A program made the position numbers and the translations under genes. From Phellopilus nigrolimitatus (lineage: Eukaryota; Basidiomycota; Agaricomycetes; Hymenochaetales; Hymenochaetaceae), in the NCBI GenBank assembly GCA_021029095.1, contig JAJOHG010000256.1, positions 1 to 36,692 on the forward strand: a stretch of DNA of 36,692 nucleotides, in the 5' to 3' direction. Below, piece after piece: positions 10,724 through 21,340 of this stretch; within the stretch, counting starts at the first letter, position 1, and each line of letters starts with the position of its first letter. The notes under the pieces were generated by a model. That model was not told the origin of the DNA and did not search any database. It worked only from the letters and a program-made list of their open reading frames with translations.

Positions 10724-12564
10724 CTACCACGCGCACGGCACAGTGTACGTGCGGAACCCGCGGCTCCGCTCGCGCTCCTTCCCCTCGCGCTCGCGCTCTC
10801 TCCGCGTTTCCCGCTCGCGCTCCCGCGGGTGCGGGTGCACGCCCACAACGGCGCTCGAAACTTTCTCTCCCCGGACGTGCGCGTGCGAGCGGTTCGTCGG
10901 GCGGTGCACGGTCGCGTAGTACGCCGTGCCCGCGCGCTTCTCGTCGTCCAGCACGACCATCATCGCGTCCTCGTCCCCGCCCGCGCCGCCTCCATATCCG
11001 GCCACGCCGCCGCCGCCAAAGCCGTGGCCGTGGCCGTGGCCCGCCGACACGCTCGACACGAGCGTCGGCTCGCCGCCCGTCTTCCCCGCAGCAGCGTGCG
11101 CAGGTGCACGGTGCACCTGCAGCGCCTGCGCCATCGGCGCGACGACGCCGACCGCGCCGAAGCCCGCGCTGAACCCGGGCAGCGAGAACGCCTTGCCGAG
11201 CTTGCCGTACGGCACGGGCCCGGGCGCATATGCGCTGCCGCTGCGCGTGTGCGAGTGAGGCGGGCTGCCGCCCGCCGCGGCGCCCGCGCTGTTCGGCGGC
11301 GTCGGGAGCGCGCTGTCCTCGCTCGACGCGGGGCTGGGGCTCTCTGCGGCGTCGTCTGTCCCTGCGGACGCGGCGGTCGACGGGGGCGAGGTCGGCGGGG
11401 ACGGGTACGGCGCGCCGCTCGATGATGACGAGGTGGTCGTTGTTGCTGAGGGCCCGGTGCTGATGGGCGTGAGGATCGGTTTGGACGCGGCGAGCGCGGC
11501 GAAGGGCACGGCGGCGGGGCCGGCGTCGGTGGGCGTCGGCAGCTGGTGCGCGCGCGGGGGCGAGACGGACGACGACAAAGACGAGGAGGATGCGGGCGCC
11601 GGCTTCGCGTCCTGCGGGCTGGGCGCGCCGGGTATCTCGAGGAGGGGCAGCCCGGACACGCCGGCGAGGGCGGTGTTCGCGGAGGGCGCGTCTGCGCCGC
11701 CGACGCCGAAGACGAGGGAGAGCTTGACGTAGTGCGTGTAGGGCGGCGGGCGGCAGTATATGCGGCGGACCTCTGCCTCGAACGCGCGGAGGTCCTCGCC
11801 GGGGACGTTGAGCTGCCACTCGAGGTACGCGCACATCTCGCGCTCCATCTGGTTGATCTCGCGCAGGGCGAAGAGGCCCTGGCCGACGACGGCCCAGGAC
11901 TTGTTCGAGTAGGTGTCGTCGCAGACGACCTTGCTCGCGATCATGAACGCGGAGAGGAAGAGGCGGTGGCCCGAGGAGCCGCGCGCGGCGGGGAAGCGCG
12001 TCTTGAGGCGGTGGAGCAGCGCGAGCGCGGTGAAGGTGACGGACGCGTGGAGCCGCGTGCGGTGGAGGGCGTACGCGACGAAGTGCGCGAGCGTGCTGGG
12101 TATGCTCGGCGGCGGGGGCGGCGGCGGGGGGAGGGCGACGGCGACGGCGACGGCGGAACAGGGCGAGGGCGGCGCGGGGAGGAGCTCGGGGCAGTTGAAG
12201 GTGTGCGCGACGAAGCGCGAGCAGATCTTGGAGGTCTCCTCGTGCCCGTAGTACGTGTCTGCGCCGCCGTGGTGCGGATGCCCGCTGGAACTCGCACCTG
12301 CGCCTGCGCCCGCACCCGCGCCCGCACCCGCACACACACCCGCACCCGGACCTGCTCCCGCTCCTGCGCTTGTACTGCTTGCGCCGGCCGTCGAAGACTA
12401 GCGTTATTTGGTTTCAAAATTAGTCTCGACGCACTACACACTTAGATTTTTTTTCCCTGTTGGATGCTCACCGATGGCTTGTGCTGGAGGGCGTAGTTGG
12501 CACGGTGTACTCTGCGGAAGGGCGAGTGAGGTCTGGGGACCTGGGGACCGTGCACGGAGGCCAT
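10724..12564 (-). CDS. Pcl-type (Pho80-family) cyclin
   Basis: Likely a cyclin that activates a Pho85-like kinase. Two exons: 12564-12472 (ATG, 31 codons), then 12397-10724 ending in TAG, giving 588 residues. The 74-nt intron starts GTGAGC, has a GACTAAT-like branch site and ends in TAG; phase is 0. Exon 2 read upstream meets a stop exactly at the acceptor and has no ATG, so exon 1 is needed. Exon 1 reads MASVHGPQVPRPHSPFRR and continues basic. A Gly-Ala run (about residues 40-65) precedes the cyclin box (about 82-235), recognised by HEETSKIC, FVAYALHRTRLH, FMIASKVVCDDTYSNKSW and REINQMEREMCAYLEWQL. An Ala/Val plus poly-Pro insertion interrupts the box near residues 108-128. The long Ser/Pro/Ala/Gly-rich tail is probably disordered; its last part is Arg/Glu repeats. 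The gene stands alone in a large gene-free interval. Family call is strong; exact paralogue is not. Confidence 0.87.
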
Positions 12565-12780
12565 AGGTACTACGGGCGGGGCTAGGGCGGGCGGGCGGGG
12601 GCGACGTCAACGTCGGAGAGCGGTCGTCGTGGAGGTCGTCGTCGTCGGTTGTTGAAGACCGGAGGGGAGGGGGAAGGGGAACGGAACGGGAGCGGGACGG
12701 GGGAGGGCTTGGGCTTGAAGTCTTGAGGGGGGGCGTGGATGATACGGGGAGCAGGCTGTGGGGCGAAGGGTGAGTTCAAC

Positions 12781-12787
12781 TATATAG
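12781..12787 (-). promoter_or_regulatory. probable TATA box of the cyclin gene
   Basis: TATATAG-like core, readable on either strand, about 217 bases upstream of the cyclin ATG at 12564. A start site roughly 30 bases downstream would leave a leader of about 185-190 nt. Between it and the ATG the minus strand is C-rich, as in many fungal promoters. Confidence 0.4.
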
Positions 12788-13724
12788 GGATGATGGATGT
12801 GGGATACAAACAGAACGCGAAGACAGAAGGCGCTGGGCCCTGAGCCACGCGCTGCGGGACCCTGACACGAGGGGGGCGAGCGCCTGCCTTTCTCGGAATT
12901 CAGTTTTCAAACTGTTTTGCTGGCACACACAGCCCCCCTCCTATCAAAATAAAATAAAATGAATTCCCTTGCTTACCTAATGCTTACGGACGCAGCGGAC
13001 ACAGATACGTATGTTATGGGAGAGGGCCATGCCCGCAGAGCCTGCTTGTTATATACCCCACTGTACATGTACGTGTCCACCGCATGCTCTTATGTCATCC
13101 GCCGCCCCGACTACTGCGTGCGGTGCTCAGCCCCGCGGCCATCGCGCCCTCCAGCAGTGCATTTCCATGCTGACTAACATCCGGCCTTGCCCCCGCGGTG
13201 ACGCGCGGGTCGCAGCGTATACGCCCTGTTCCTCGTCCCCCCGAGCGAGCTCCCGACGCCGACCGCCGAGCCCTGCGCCTCGGATCGCTGTGCTTCCTGC
13301 GGCTGCGGCTGTGCTCCGCGTCGCTAGCGCGCTGATCGTCCGCTGGCGAGCTAGCCGGCTAGCCCTCGGCAGCTCGCTCGCGAGTCACCCGTCACGCACG
13401 TCCGACCTCTGAAGGCTGAAACCGCCGTGCGTATCGCCGACGCGGACACCGACCGCGACAGCCCCGACACCGCTCCGGATCCGCTTCTGCTTGCGATCTG
13501 GGCCTGGCCTCCTGGCCCCTGGCCCTACGCACCCCTACGCACCCCCCATCGGGCCTCTCGCTCGGAGCGGCTGTTTAGACAACGAGCCGCTGTTTGCGCC
13601 GCACGGCGGCGGGGCCTGCAATCAGCATCTACATCAATGCTCATATAATTCGTATTGTTTGCGGGCCCGCCACCGTGCGCCACCGCCACCCCTCGCCGCA
13701 TCCGCATCCGCATCCGCGCTCTCC

Positions 13725-13766
13725 CATGTACACCAAACACCCAAACACCAAAACACCAAAACACGG
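13725..13766 (+). repeat. AAACACC-type tandem repeat
   Basis: Imperfect repeats of AAACACC/AAAACACC. The minus strand is G/T-rich with short GG and GGG runs. Confidence 0.5.
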
Positions 13767-14648
13767 CGCCTTTGGGCACCTGCTGTTCAGTTCAGCTGTT
13801 TGCGCCAGACACAGCGGGCTTCCCAGAAATGGAAACTCGACGGAAGCAAATCCCTCCCTCCTAGGTGAGAGCTTCCGCCGGCCCACGCCCACGCTCGGGC
13901 CCCCCTCCCCCTTCCTTTCTTCATTGCCGTAACCGACCCCGCACGGCTCTGGCCTGGGGCCGCTAGATCAGCTTCGCGTGCGGCGCGCTGCATCACGCGC
14001 GCAGGCCGGAGGGGCCGCGCTTCTGATCTACCCGACGGCCTTCGGCGTAACCTGCTGTGCGCTCGTGACACGCTCGCACGCGCACCCAGCAGGCGGTCGG
14101 CCGGCGGGTCCCCCGATGCTGGGAGCATCCATCCCATCCCATCGGGCATCGGCCCCCTTTTGGGACGTGCTCCGAGCTCGGCGACCCCGCAACATACGCG
14201 CTGATCGCCCCCGGCGCCCCTCCGCTGCTCTTCCGCGACGCTATGCATATGCACGGACTTTGAAACTCTCTCTCTCTCTCTGACTTCTTTTCTTTTCTTT
14301 TTTCTTTTTTTCTTGGGGGCGGGTGAGGCACGATCGCGCGCGCGCGTGCGCGTACGCATGCGACGGCGCCCGCTTTCGCACATGCATATGCAATCAACAT
14401 CAATATCAATGTCAATGTCAGCGCGGTGCGCGTGTGCGTGTGCGTGTGCGTGTCTGACTCGACGCCGCGCACGGCGCGCAGCCTCTTCCACGGCCGGCCG
14501 CACGAACGCGTTTCACCTCCTCGCGGCATATATCGTTTTCCTTTTTTCTCTCTCCCGCTCTGACAGGGATGTGAACAGAATCATCGCAGCAGGAACGCGG
14601 AGATTCACTCCTCAGGCCGTAGCTTCTCAGGTCTTTTCTCGTTTCTTT

Positions 14649-14674
14649 TACTAATACTAATACTAATACTAATA
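14649..14674 (+). repeat. TACTAA hexamer repeat, four copies
   Basis: Four perfect TACTAA units. TACTAA is close to the fungal intron branch-site consensus, but no donor and acceptor pair with it in a way that would join coding exons, so it is listed only as a microsatellite. Confidence 0.75.
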
Positions 14675-14851
14675 GTGACACAAAGCACGGGCGGGTGCGC
14701 GCCTCACGTGCGCGCACGTGCTTTTTTCTTTTTTGGTCAGATAGACGGGACGACGCTCTGCCGACTGACTGAAGAGAACGCTGTGCATGGTGGGACGCTT
14801 CAGTGCTACGAGTCAGTACGTCGGTGCTGCGCTGCGCCGCCGCGGCCGCGG

Positions 14852-14889
14852 CCAAGACCCAAGACCCAAAACCCAAGAACCAAGACCCG
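14852..14889 (+). repeat. CCAAGAC-type tandem repeat
   Basis: About five imperfect 7-8 bp units (CCAAGACC, CCAAAACC, CCAAGAAC). The minus strand reads GGGTCTTGG/GGGTTTTGG, with spaced GGG runs that could fold as a quadruplex. Confidence 0.55.
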
Positions 14890-15486
14890 TCCGGGCACAC
14901 ACACAGTCCAACTCGACCGAGTTCTCTGGTCGCTTCATCCTGTCCTGTGCTGAACGAAGCCTCGCGATCGTGCTACGAGATCCTCGCCGGGCAGGCACCG
15001 CTTTCGAAAATTTGCGGGCGCGGTGGGCCTCGAGCGTGTTGCTGAAATTCACGCTTTTGGATAATCTTTGGAAACGAGCGGGGAGCCGCCCGCGCGTACG
15101 TAGGTCTGCCGTGCCTCTTTGCATATACATATGTACATGTACATGTATGTACGTGCGGATCTGCGATCAGGAGAGAAGAAAAGACAACCTTGCGCGGCGC
15201 GCAATATAGAGTAGCCTATCCTATGTACATATGTAGCCTATACATGTACATGTACATCTCGCTTGTATCTAATATACTATACGGTTTGCCGTGGAGCATC
15301 ACTTCACCTCATATGAGTTTTTTTTTTTTTTCGCGATCTTTGAAATCTCCGTTTTCTTTTTTTCTTTTTCAGATTTGAAAAAAGATTCTGGATAGATTTG
15401 AATAAGTAGCAGATTTGAATAAGACGTGTCTGTCTACCCTACCCTACGCAGGCGCCTGCCTATTCTGGTCCACTCGGATCTCCTAC

Positions 15487-15510
15487 GGCATTGGCATTGG
15501 CATTGGCAAT
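15487..15510 (+). repeat. GGCATT tandem repeat
   Basis: Three perfect GGCATT units plus a degenerate fourth, just before a 14-bp double palindrome at 15522. Short duplications at 15661-15676 (CGAAGTC) and 15680-15700 (GGAGCCCT) lie close by. Confidence 0.6.
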
Positions 15511-17060
15511 GCGCAGAAGCGTACATGTACATGTACATATGCACAGCACGCCGTTTGCAAAGCCAATAGCCAAAAGCCTCGAGAGCTGTTCGTACACGTC
15601 CAGCGAATGACCGTCGTCCGATATACATGTACAGTGCATACATGTACATAGCGCCGCACGAAGTCCGAAGTCCGAAGCCGGAGCCCTGGAGCCCTGGAGC
15701 CAACTGCACCGCGCGCAGTCAGTCGCGGACTCTAATAGCCAAACGCCGAATCGCGGCTTCGGGCCACACACACAACTTTCTTTTTCATTTCGTTTTGATT
15801 TCGTCTTTGGCTCGGTGGCCGGGCTGGCGGTGTTGTTTCCGCAGCCACAAGGTTTTCTCTTGCCAAGAGCGAGCAAGGCCCGTGCTTTTTTTTTTTTTTT
15901 TTTTACTTAATTGTTGTAAGGAATTTTCGATAGTTTCTTTTTCTTTTTTCTTTTCCTCCTTTTGGGTGGGCCACGTCAAAATTCAAAGAGAATGGAGAAT
16001 AATGGAGAAATAATGGAGAAATCTCGAATTCTGAGACACGAGAGTGGCCCTTGTAGAATATGATTCCGGGGCGCGGAGCGAATCGGCCCCGACTGGATTC
16101 GTTAATAATACATGTACCAGTCGGCGAGGGGATCTACTTTCTCCCGGCCGCTCCATAGAAACAGAGGATGCTTTCTGATTCGTCCTGAATTTGGGTCCGA
16201 GAAAGCCGCCAGCCACAGATTCGAAAAACGCCCAAAGAATGATGATTTATGCTCACGTCCGTAAATTTACGGGTTTATATTGTTCGCGCTTGCCACGATG
16301 TCACGATGTTTTTTGAAACAATACGCGGAAATGTTTTTGGCTCTGCAGTTTCTGGAACAGCGCAGAAAAAAAAAATGGTCTCGGTTCCTGTTCCTGTTTT
16401 CCGTTTTTTCCTTTTCTTTCTTTCTTTCTTTCTGGCGTTCCATGCGGGTGCGGCGTGCGGGGAGCCGCAGGGTTATGTAATTCGAAGAGATCAAGATCAA
16501 CGGGATCAGTCATCAATGGATCAGTGGTCGGTGGCTGTGCAAGATATTTTACGAAACCCTCATACATGTATGTCTGCATCACACACAGCCTTTCCCGACG
16601 GTTTGCAAAGGCGGGGCTGGGCCCGCGGCCTCGACGCTCGACACACGATATCCGACACTCGACGGGACGGCCGCCGCGCTGACGGCTGACGCATGGCGTC
16701 AGCGTCGGTGTGTCGGCGTCGGTGTCGGGGTTGCATGGCTGTACTACGTGTCCTGCTCGCTGACTGGCCGACTCGGGCGATCGCGAGCTGGGGCGGTCTG
16801 GGAGTTTCTCGCCCGCTCTGCCTACCGCGCCGTCCTGCTCCCTGCGCTGTGCTTCACTACTCTTCTCTAGGCCTAGATCTGGTTTCTTGCTCCGCCCCTC
16901 TGTCGATGACTCTTGCTGACTGAGCCGCGCTGGCTTCAAATGGCCTGAGTGTCGGCGGCCTGCTGTGCGCTCTGGGCGGCTCGTGGCGAGCCCCGGCGCC
17001 CGACATATGCGGAACGCGCGCTGCGACGCCATCTGGCGAAGAGAGCTAATCAGCTCGGGC

Positions 17061-20000
17061 GGCGAGATTGGGAACACTCTGCATCGCTAGAACAAGCGCG
17101 AAAAATTTTGTCGAAGGGACAAGGCTGATTACTAGGCCATGCATTCATATGGATATGTTTAGCTGCAGGGTGCGTGCGCGATCCGTTCGCGGCCCCGCAG
17201 CGCGTGCTTTGCTCACTAATTTCATTCATTCGAACATTCATAAGCCAACGCCGAAGATCTGTATACATTCCCTAAGAAAGCAACCGAGTCAAAATAACTC
17301 AGAAACGACGATTTGGGGGCGCGCAGCGGCACAGCCTTGGGTGCTTAGAAGATTTGTCTTACTTCTGAGGAAATGAGGGTTGAGCGATTGGGCATGGCGC
17401 CTTGCGCCTTGCGCAAGTCGTGGTACGCGGCGCTTCGGCGAGGACGGCGTCTCGCGTACGTACCTTGCCCAGCTTTGGCTTGGGCAACCTGCCTCCTTTC
17501 GACATTTTTGAGCTATGTACGTGTGGCTGAAATTTTTTACATCAAGAGGTGGCTTTTTGGTTTTTGCGGCGCCATCATGAGCGCACGGGCACACAGCGCG
17601 CCTTGCGCAGCAGACGCATCGCTCCCCGCAGGAACGTATTTTGGGATTGTTCTTGGCAAAAACGCCCTGTAGGTTGACGAGAGACACTATGAGGGTTTGT
17701 AAGTGCTGCGCGACGTGGAAAATGCAAGTAAGCCTGTGCTGTGTGGTTCGATCCATTCACTCGTGATATGCAGGTATCTCATGAATATGATTTGATTTCT
17801 GTTTTCTGCGCGAAGCGCGTGTGCCTCGCGCTCTTCCTACGAGCCTCCCCTGTCCATACTCTCCATAACGGCTTACTTGCCAGGTCATCCAGGTCCTGGA
17901 GCCGCACTGCCCGCAGCCCTGTTCCCGCTAAGGAGGATATTCGTGCGATGGGAACTGGATCTCGCGGAACGGCAATGGCTCTGCACACGCCTTGCCGAGC
18001 TGCTCGCATGGAGAACCAGAGTGACAAGACTAAGACTTGACAGATCCGACCTGCGCGTAAGTATGTACGTTCCTGGGCGTTTATTATGTTGAGGGAATTT
18101 TTGATCTAAAACGCCTGAAACAGGCAGTGAGCATCGGCAGCATACGCATGGCTGGGAGGAGGATTATTATGATCGCTGTGGGGGGAAATGAGCGAAATTT
18201 ACCTACCCACCGGCCCGATGGGATGCACGGCATATGTGGCGGTGGAATCGATAGATGGTGAAATGGTGCAAGTGTTTTACTAAAATCTGTCATAGAATAA
18301 TGGGGCTAATTACGCTTGACAGACCATGCGCATCACTCGTTGGTAATCATTATCTGGGAGAGCCCCGTCAGAGGACTGAGAGATTAGCATGCGTGTTTTT
18401 CATGGGTCTATCTATGCCTTGCTACCTCTTAATAACGAGACCCGTCGCTGATGAGTCTGCCTTGGGTGCCCCCTGTTCGCGAAGCACGGAAGTCAAAAGG
18501 CTATAGTACGTACCTCATACAACACATTACCTTAATTATACGTCATCTTTTTACGAACCAAGCGAGATACTAGCGTAGGCTTGACCACCGTCCGGCCGTC
18601 GATATCGTGGCTATGTCGACGCTAAGTATTTCGCTTTTCTTAGAACTCAAGCACGAAAGTGCACAGTGGATACACAGCCAGAGAATTTGGGGCTACATCA
18701 CTGATCTGAAGTGTGCACTGAGGTGCCCTATTTACTAAGTTATCAATGGGTCCTGAAGGCACATTACGCGCGGATGTATGAGGAGGCTCGAAAGTGTGGC
18801 GTGTACGTCAGCCATGCTAATGCGGAATATCTGGGAGCAAATCGTGAAATCGACTGTGAAAGAGCGCACGAGGCAAGCTGAAATGCAGCGTAATCGCGAT
18901 CTAAATGTCCTTCGGTTGCGCGGGGAAGTCAACTAGGTAGTAATTAACGACTTCTGTTACTCTTGCACCTGATATCGGCGACGAGGTATGTATTGCAGCC
19001 AACCCGGATGAACCAAATTTGTTATGCAAAGCAAAGGTGAGGACGAAAGGGCCTCAATAATTAATCCTCGGTATCAGATAAAACAACCTTAGAGTTATTG
19101 CTTAGACACACGCGCTTCCCGCGTGCCAGCTGCGACCCTTTTTTCCCGAATGTGGCAATCTGTTACCCTTATTTGGTAACCACAAATAGAGTGATTTCGG
19201 AATACGTACCCTGAGACGGTCAGGGTGCCGGTTTGGGTTTGGTGTTTGGAAACCAGAAACGTGTTTGCCTGACATCCCAATGAGGACGAAAATTGACCGG
19301 CTAAGATCCCAGAAAGGCAGGCCGGCTGAATCAGAACAGTTGGGATCTTCGGACGCGTGGCTGCCGTGGCTGCTCTCCATACCCTTTCCGGGCCGGAAAC
19401 AAAGAGCGTCTGTGTGAGAATTATTTCCTTGTTTCTTCTATAAATCTCAGCCGACGCCAGAGCCCCAAAACATGCATCAGAACGCAGATAACTATGGTCT
19501 CACGGCGCTCATGTACTTGAAAGGCAACAAGGATGCGGCGAGCTCAGAGCGTGGATAAAGGAACTCGAAGAGCATCGACGAATGGAGAAGAGGAGGGGCG
19601 CGGGTGATTGTTGTCGTGATCAACAGGCAACGCTGCGCGTGCCTTTGACTTGCGCCTGAGCGCCGATTTGCGGCGTCCTAGCGACTAGCGGTCTGCAACC
19701 AGCATCTCCCGTCCTCGAGGAGAGAAGCTGCGGATCAGAAAAAGCTATTCACGCGGTGGAAGCCGATATGACATGTGTTCGGACATCGTCCAAATGCGCG
19801 CGAACGACGAGCTCGAACTGCTATCATATATCCGGATTTCACAATTCAGTCGGGCTCCTCAACGATGTCTATATATGAGTGGCGTGCTCCTGCTCTTTCA
19901 TACAAGCCTAAGCTCCTTGTGCAGCTCTATACAATGCTCAAGATCGTGGCTCTCGGAACTCCTAACTAAGTGCCGAAGGGGGCTGGCCTTTGCACGTGTT

Positions 20001-20612
20001 GCCGCAGAAACCTCGTGTCTGCCTTCTGTGAAAACGGGAAAGCCAGCTATGTTCCATTTGTCTTGCCGCTCTTTCTGCGCCGTGAGCCATTGCTGATAGA
20101 CGCCTGGTGTATGGACGCACGGTTATCTCATCAGGATTCTGAACATTTCATCGCTGCTTCGTTCCGCTCGAGGTGTTTTGATACTGGCGGTCAGTTTTCC
20201 GGCTCTTCTGTCACAGTTCGGCGGTACGCAAGCGCGTGTTTCGAGCAGATGTTCATGCAGTTATTAACTACTTGGAAGCCTTTGGCAGACGACCCGCCGT
20301 TCAGAAGCCGGGATTAATAGCTCCTCTCGTGCTAGCCAAAAGTCTATTTTTTTCACTGGGTTCGATTCACGTACAAACTGCGAACGTAGGAACAGCCCCA
20401 TAGTCTTCATTGCCGTCAAGCCGGACTCGAAGTTACTTCGAACTCTCATGCATTAAATGTCTTCACCGAGCAATACTGGTATTCATATGCTATTTCTGAT
20501 ACCACTCGGGTTCCTATGTGCATAACGCTTTATGCCTGCTGATGAGAAGAGTTGGGCTACACTGGTAGACGCACAAGAACTTCTATGGACGATCTATATG
20601 AACAACACCTAA
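17061..20612. other. gene-poor stretch with exon-like scraps
   Basis: No complete gene is recognised. A segment at about 17878-18059 reads as a Leu/Arg-rich peptide ending at a consensus GTAAGT donor. A segment at about 18764-18934 encodes a basic helical peptide ending in a stop. A third at about 19451-19620 is described separately. A minus-strand ATG frame (17289-17756, 155 codons) is Cys/Arg-rich and lacks any family signature. These may be worn gene fragments or chance. Confidence 0.35.
19451..19660 (+). pseudogene. unidentified exon-like fragment with a frameshift
   Basis: After a good acceptor (pyrimidine run then CTCAG, ending 19450) the sequence reads PTPEPQNMHQNADNYGLTAL and on to KGNKDA near 19535. 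The next sensible peptide, ELRAWIKELEEHRRMEKRRG, is in another frame and begins about 19538. The joint look is of one helical coding exon with a one- or two-base shift. I do not recognise the family. It lies about 1 kb upstream of the CLF1 fragment on the same strand. Confidence 0.3.
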
Positions 20613-20905
20613 ATGCGCGAGGTCTTCCAGACAGCGCTCGAGTTCTTCGGCGTCGATGTGGAGCAGATCGAAAAGGCACAGGCTGTGTACAATACGTTTT
20701 GCGAAGATGGAAACTCGGCTGAAGGAATATGAGCGAGCTCGGGTGATTTTCAAATTGGCCTTGGAACGTCTTCCTCGGTCAAAATTGAGCGCACTCTACG
20801 TTGCGTGCACCAAAATCGAGAAGCAGCACGGCACCCGGACGACGCTCGAGACCACCGTGATTGAAAAATCGAGCCTCCAGTACGAGCTAGCGAGAGAAGC
20901 TGGGA
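20613..20905 (+). pseudogene. CLF1: fragment of the splicing factor gene CLF1 (Crooked neck/Syf3)
   Basis: Clf1 is a HAT-repeat scaffold of the NineTeen/Prp19 complex of the spliceosome; the full protein is about 700 residues. Here only about 98 codons survive. The first part reads [12 protein letters not shown] then EQIEKAQAV. After an extra T in the run at 20697-20700 the frame changes and continues [29 protein letters not shown] and [16 protein letters not shown]. Similarity fades after LQYE near 20895. Upstream of 20613 the sequence does not continue the expected HAT repeat, and a stop codon follows the shift in the original frame. Ends and frameshift together show a dead gene fragment. 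A functional CLF1 should exist elsewhere in the genome. Confidence 0.85.
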
Positions 20906-20979
20906 ACACAATGCAGCGTCCGCCGTCCGAAACGTGCTTGCATGCGTACAAGTTTCTTTCGCGCTTCTTTTCAGCAAGC

Positions 20980-21340
20980 GGGCTCGGGCTTAGAGACCGC
21001 TGCCAGAGCTGCGAGCCGCTTACAGCATGCTCTGGCGGGAGCGCGGCGGGGGGCGGGGGGCAGGGCTGCCCGATCCAGAATGCGGGGCGCGCGCGGGCTG
21101 TAGGCGGGACGAGACTGGGAAAAAATTGCTGCGCGTCGGAGAAGCGGCGGCGCGCAGAGCGTGTCCCGGGGCCCGCGCTCCCAGAAAGGGCGGGCAGGCG
21201 GAAAGACAGATTAAAAGGAGGTCTCGTGTTGTCCGATGACATTATGACATGGTTAGTGCGATGGATTTACCGAGCGCGGTCGGCGGGCGGGCGGCGGAGA
21301 TCCAGGTTTCTGTGCGGAAGGACCGCAAGAGCGTGATCGT
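20980..21340. other. GC-rich junction segment
   Basis: A block of very G/C-rich sequence (for example 21036-21064) sits between the CLF1 remnant and the AT-richer F-box fragment. A plus-strand frame from ATG 21260 crosses the right border and reads [20 protein letters not shown] before ending in F-box antisense sequence; I do not recognise it. The abrupt composition change at about 21310-21360 marks a probable rearrangement joint. Confidence 0.4.

Larger units (their letters stand above)
5294..16570. repeat. dispersed cluster of TACATGTA palindromes
   Basis: The 8-bp palindrome TACATGTA starts at 5294, 5805, 6428, 6434, 8054, 8060, 9014, 13064, 15134, 15140, 15241, 15247, 15522, 15528, 15624, 15639, 16109 and 16563. 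Ten of these form five overlapping doublets, each a 14-bp perfect palindrome (TACATGTACATGTA) at 6428, 8054, 15134, 15241 and 15522. In the rest of the window I found only 31371 (an intron), 33082 and 34303 (inside a coding exon). Chance would give well under one in 11 kb. The sites lie on both sides of the cyclin gene. They could be binding sites for a symmetrical DNA-binding protein, or RNA elements if transcribed, since TGTACATA versions match the Pumilio consensus. Confidence 0.7.
12790..17060. other. gene-free stretch upstream of the cyclin
   Basis: No coding gene could be supported. The stretch holds pyrimidine tracts on the plus strand (14268-14313, 15317-15374, 15889-15955, 16376-16433), many short tandem repeats, and eleven of the TACATGTA sites. 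The pyrimidine tracts resemble the CT-rich boxes found just upstream of fungal start sites, but read in the direction opposite to the cyclin gene. The longest minus-strand frame (16301-17077) starts at GTG and has no family features. Confidence 0.45.

Noticed and set aside
10650..12335. 561-codon minus-strand frame overlapping the cyclin
   Set aside because: Arg/Ala/Pro-rich shadow of the cyclin exon in another frame; only the neighbouring frame carries cyclin-box motifs.
12335..12337. GTG as the start of the cyclin
   Set aside because: A non-ATG start is unlikely in a fungal nuclear gene, and an upstream exon with a proper ATG, donor, branch site and acceptor fits in phase.
11546..12445. 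299-codon plus-strand frame opposite the cyclin
   Set aside because: Antisense shadow created by the high GC of the cyclin exon; no domain features.
16301..17077. 258-codon minus-strand frame
   Set aside because: Begins at GTG, has no ATG near its start, and shows no family motif; it includes translation of microsatellite and pyrimidine tracts.
17289..17756. 155-codon minus-strand ATG frame
   Set aside because: Cys/Arg-rich composition without any known motif, no intron signals and no promoter element; chance opening in GC-rich DNA is the simpler explanation.
17745..17756. GGTTCGATCC, resembling a tRNA B box
   Set aside because: No A box at the proper distance upstream and no cloverleaf can be drawn. 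Similar B-box-like strings near 1010 (minus) and 20359 failed the same test.
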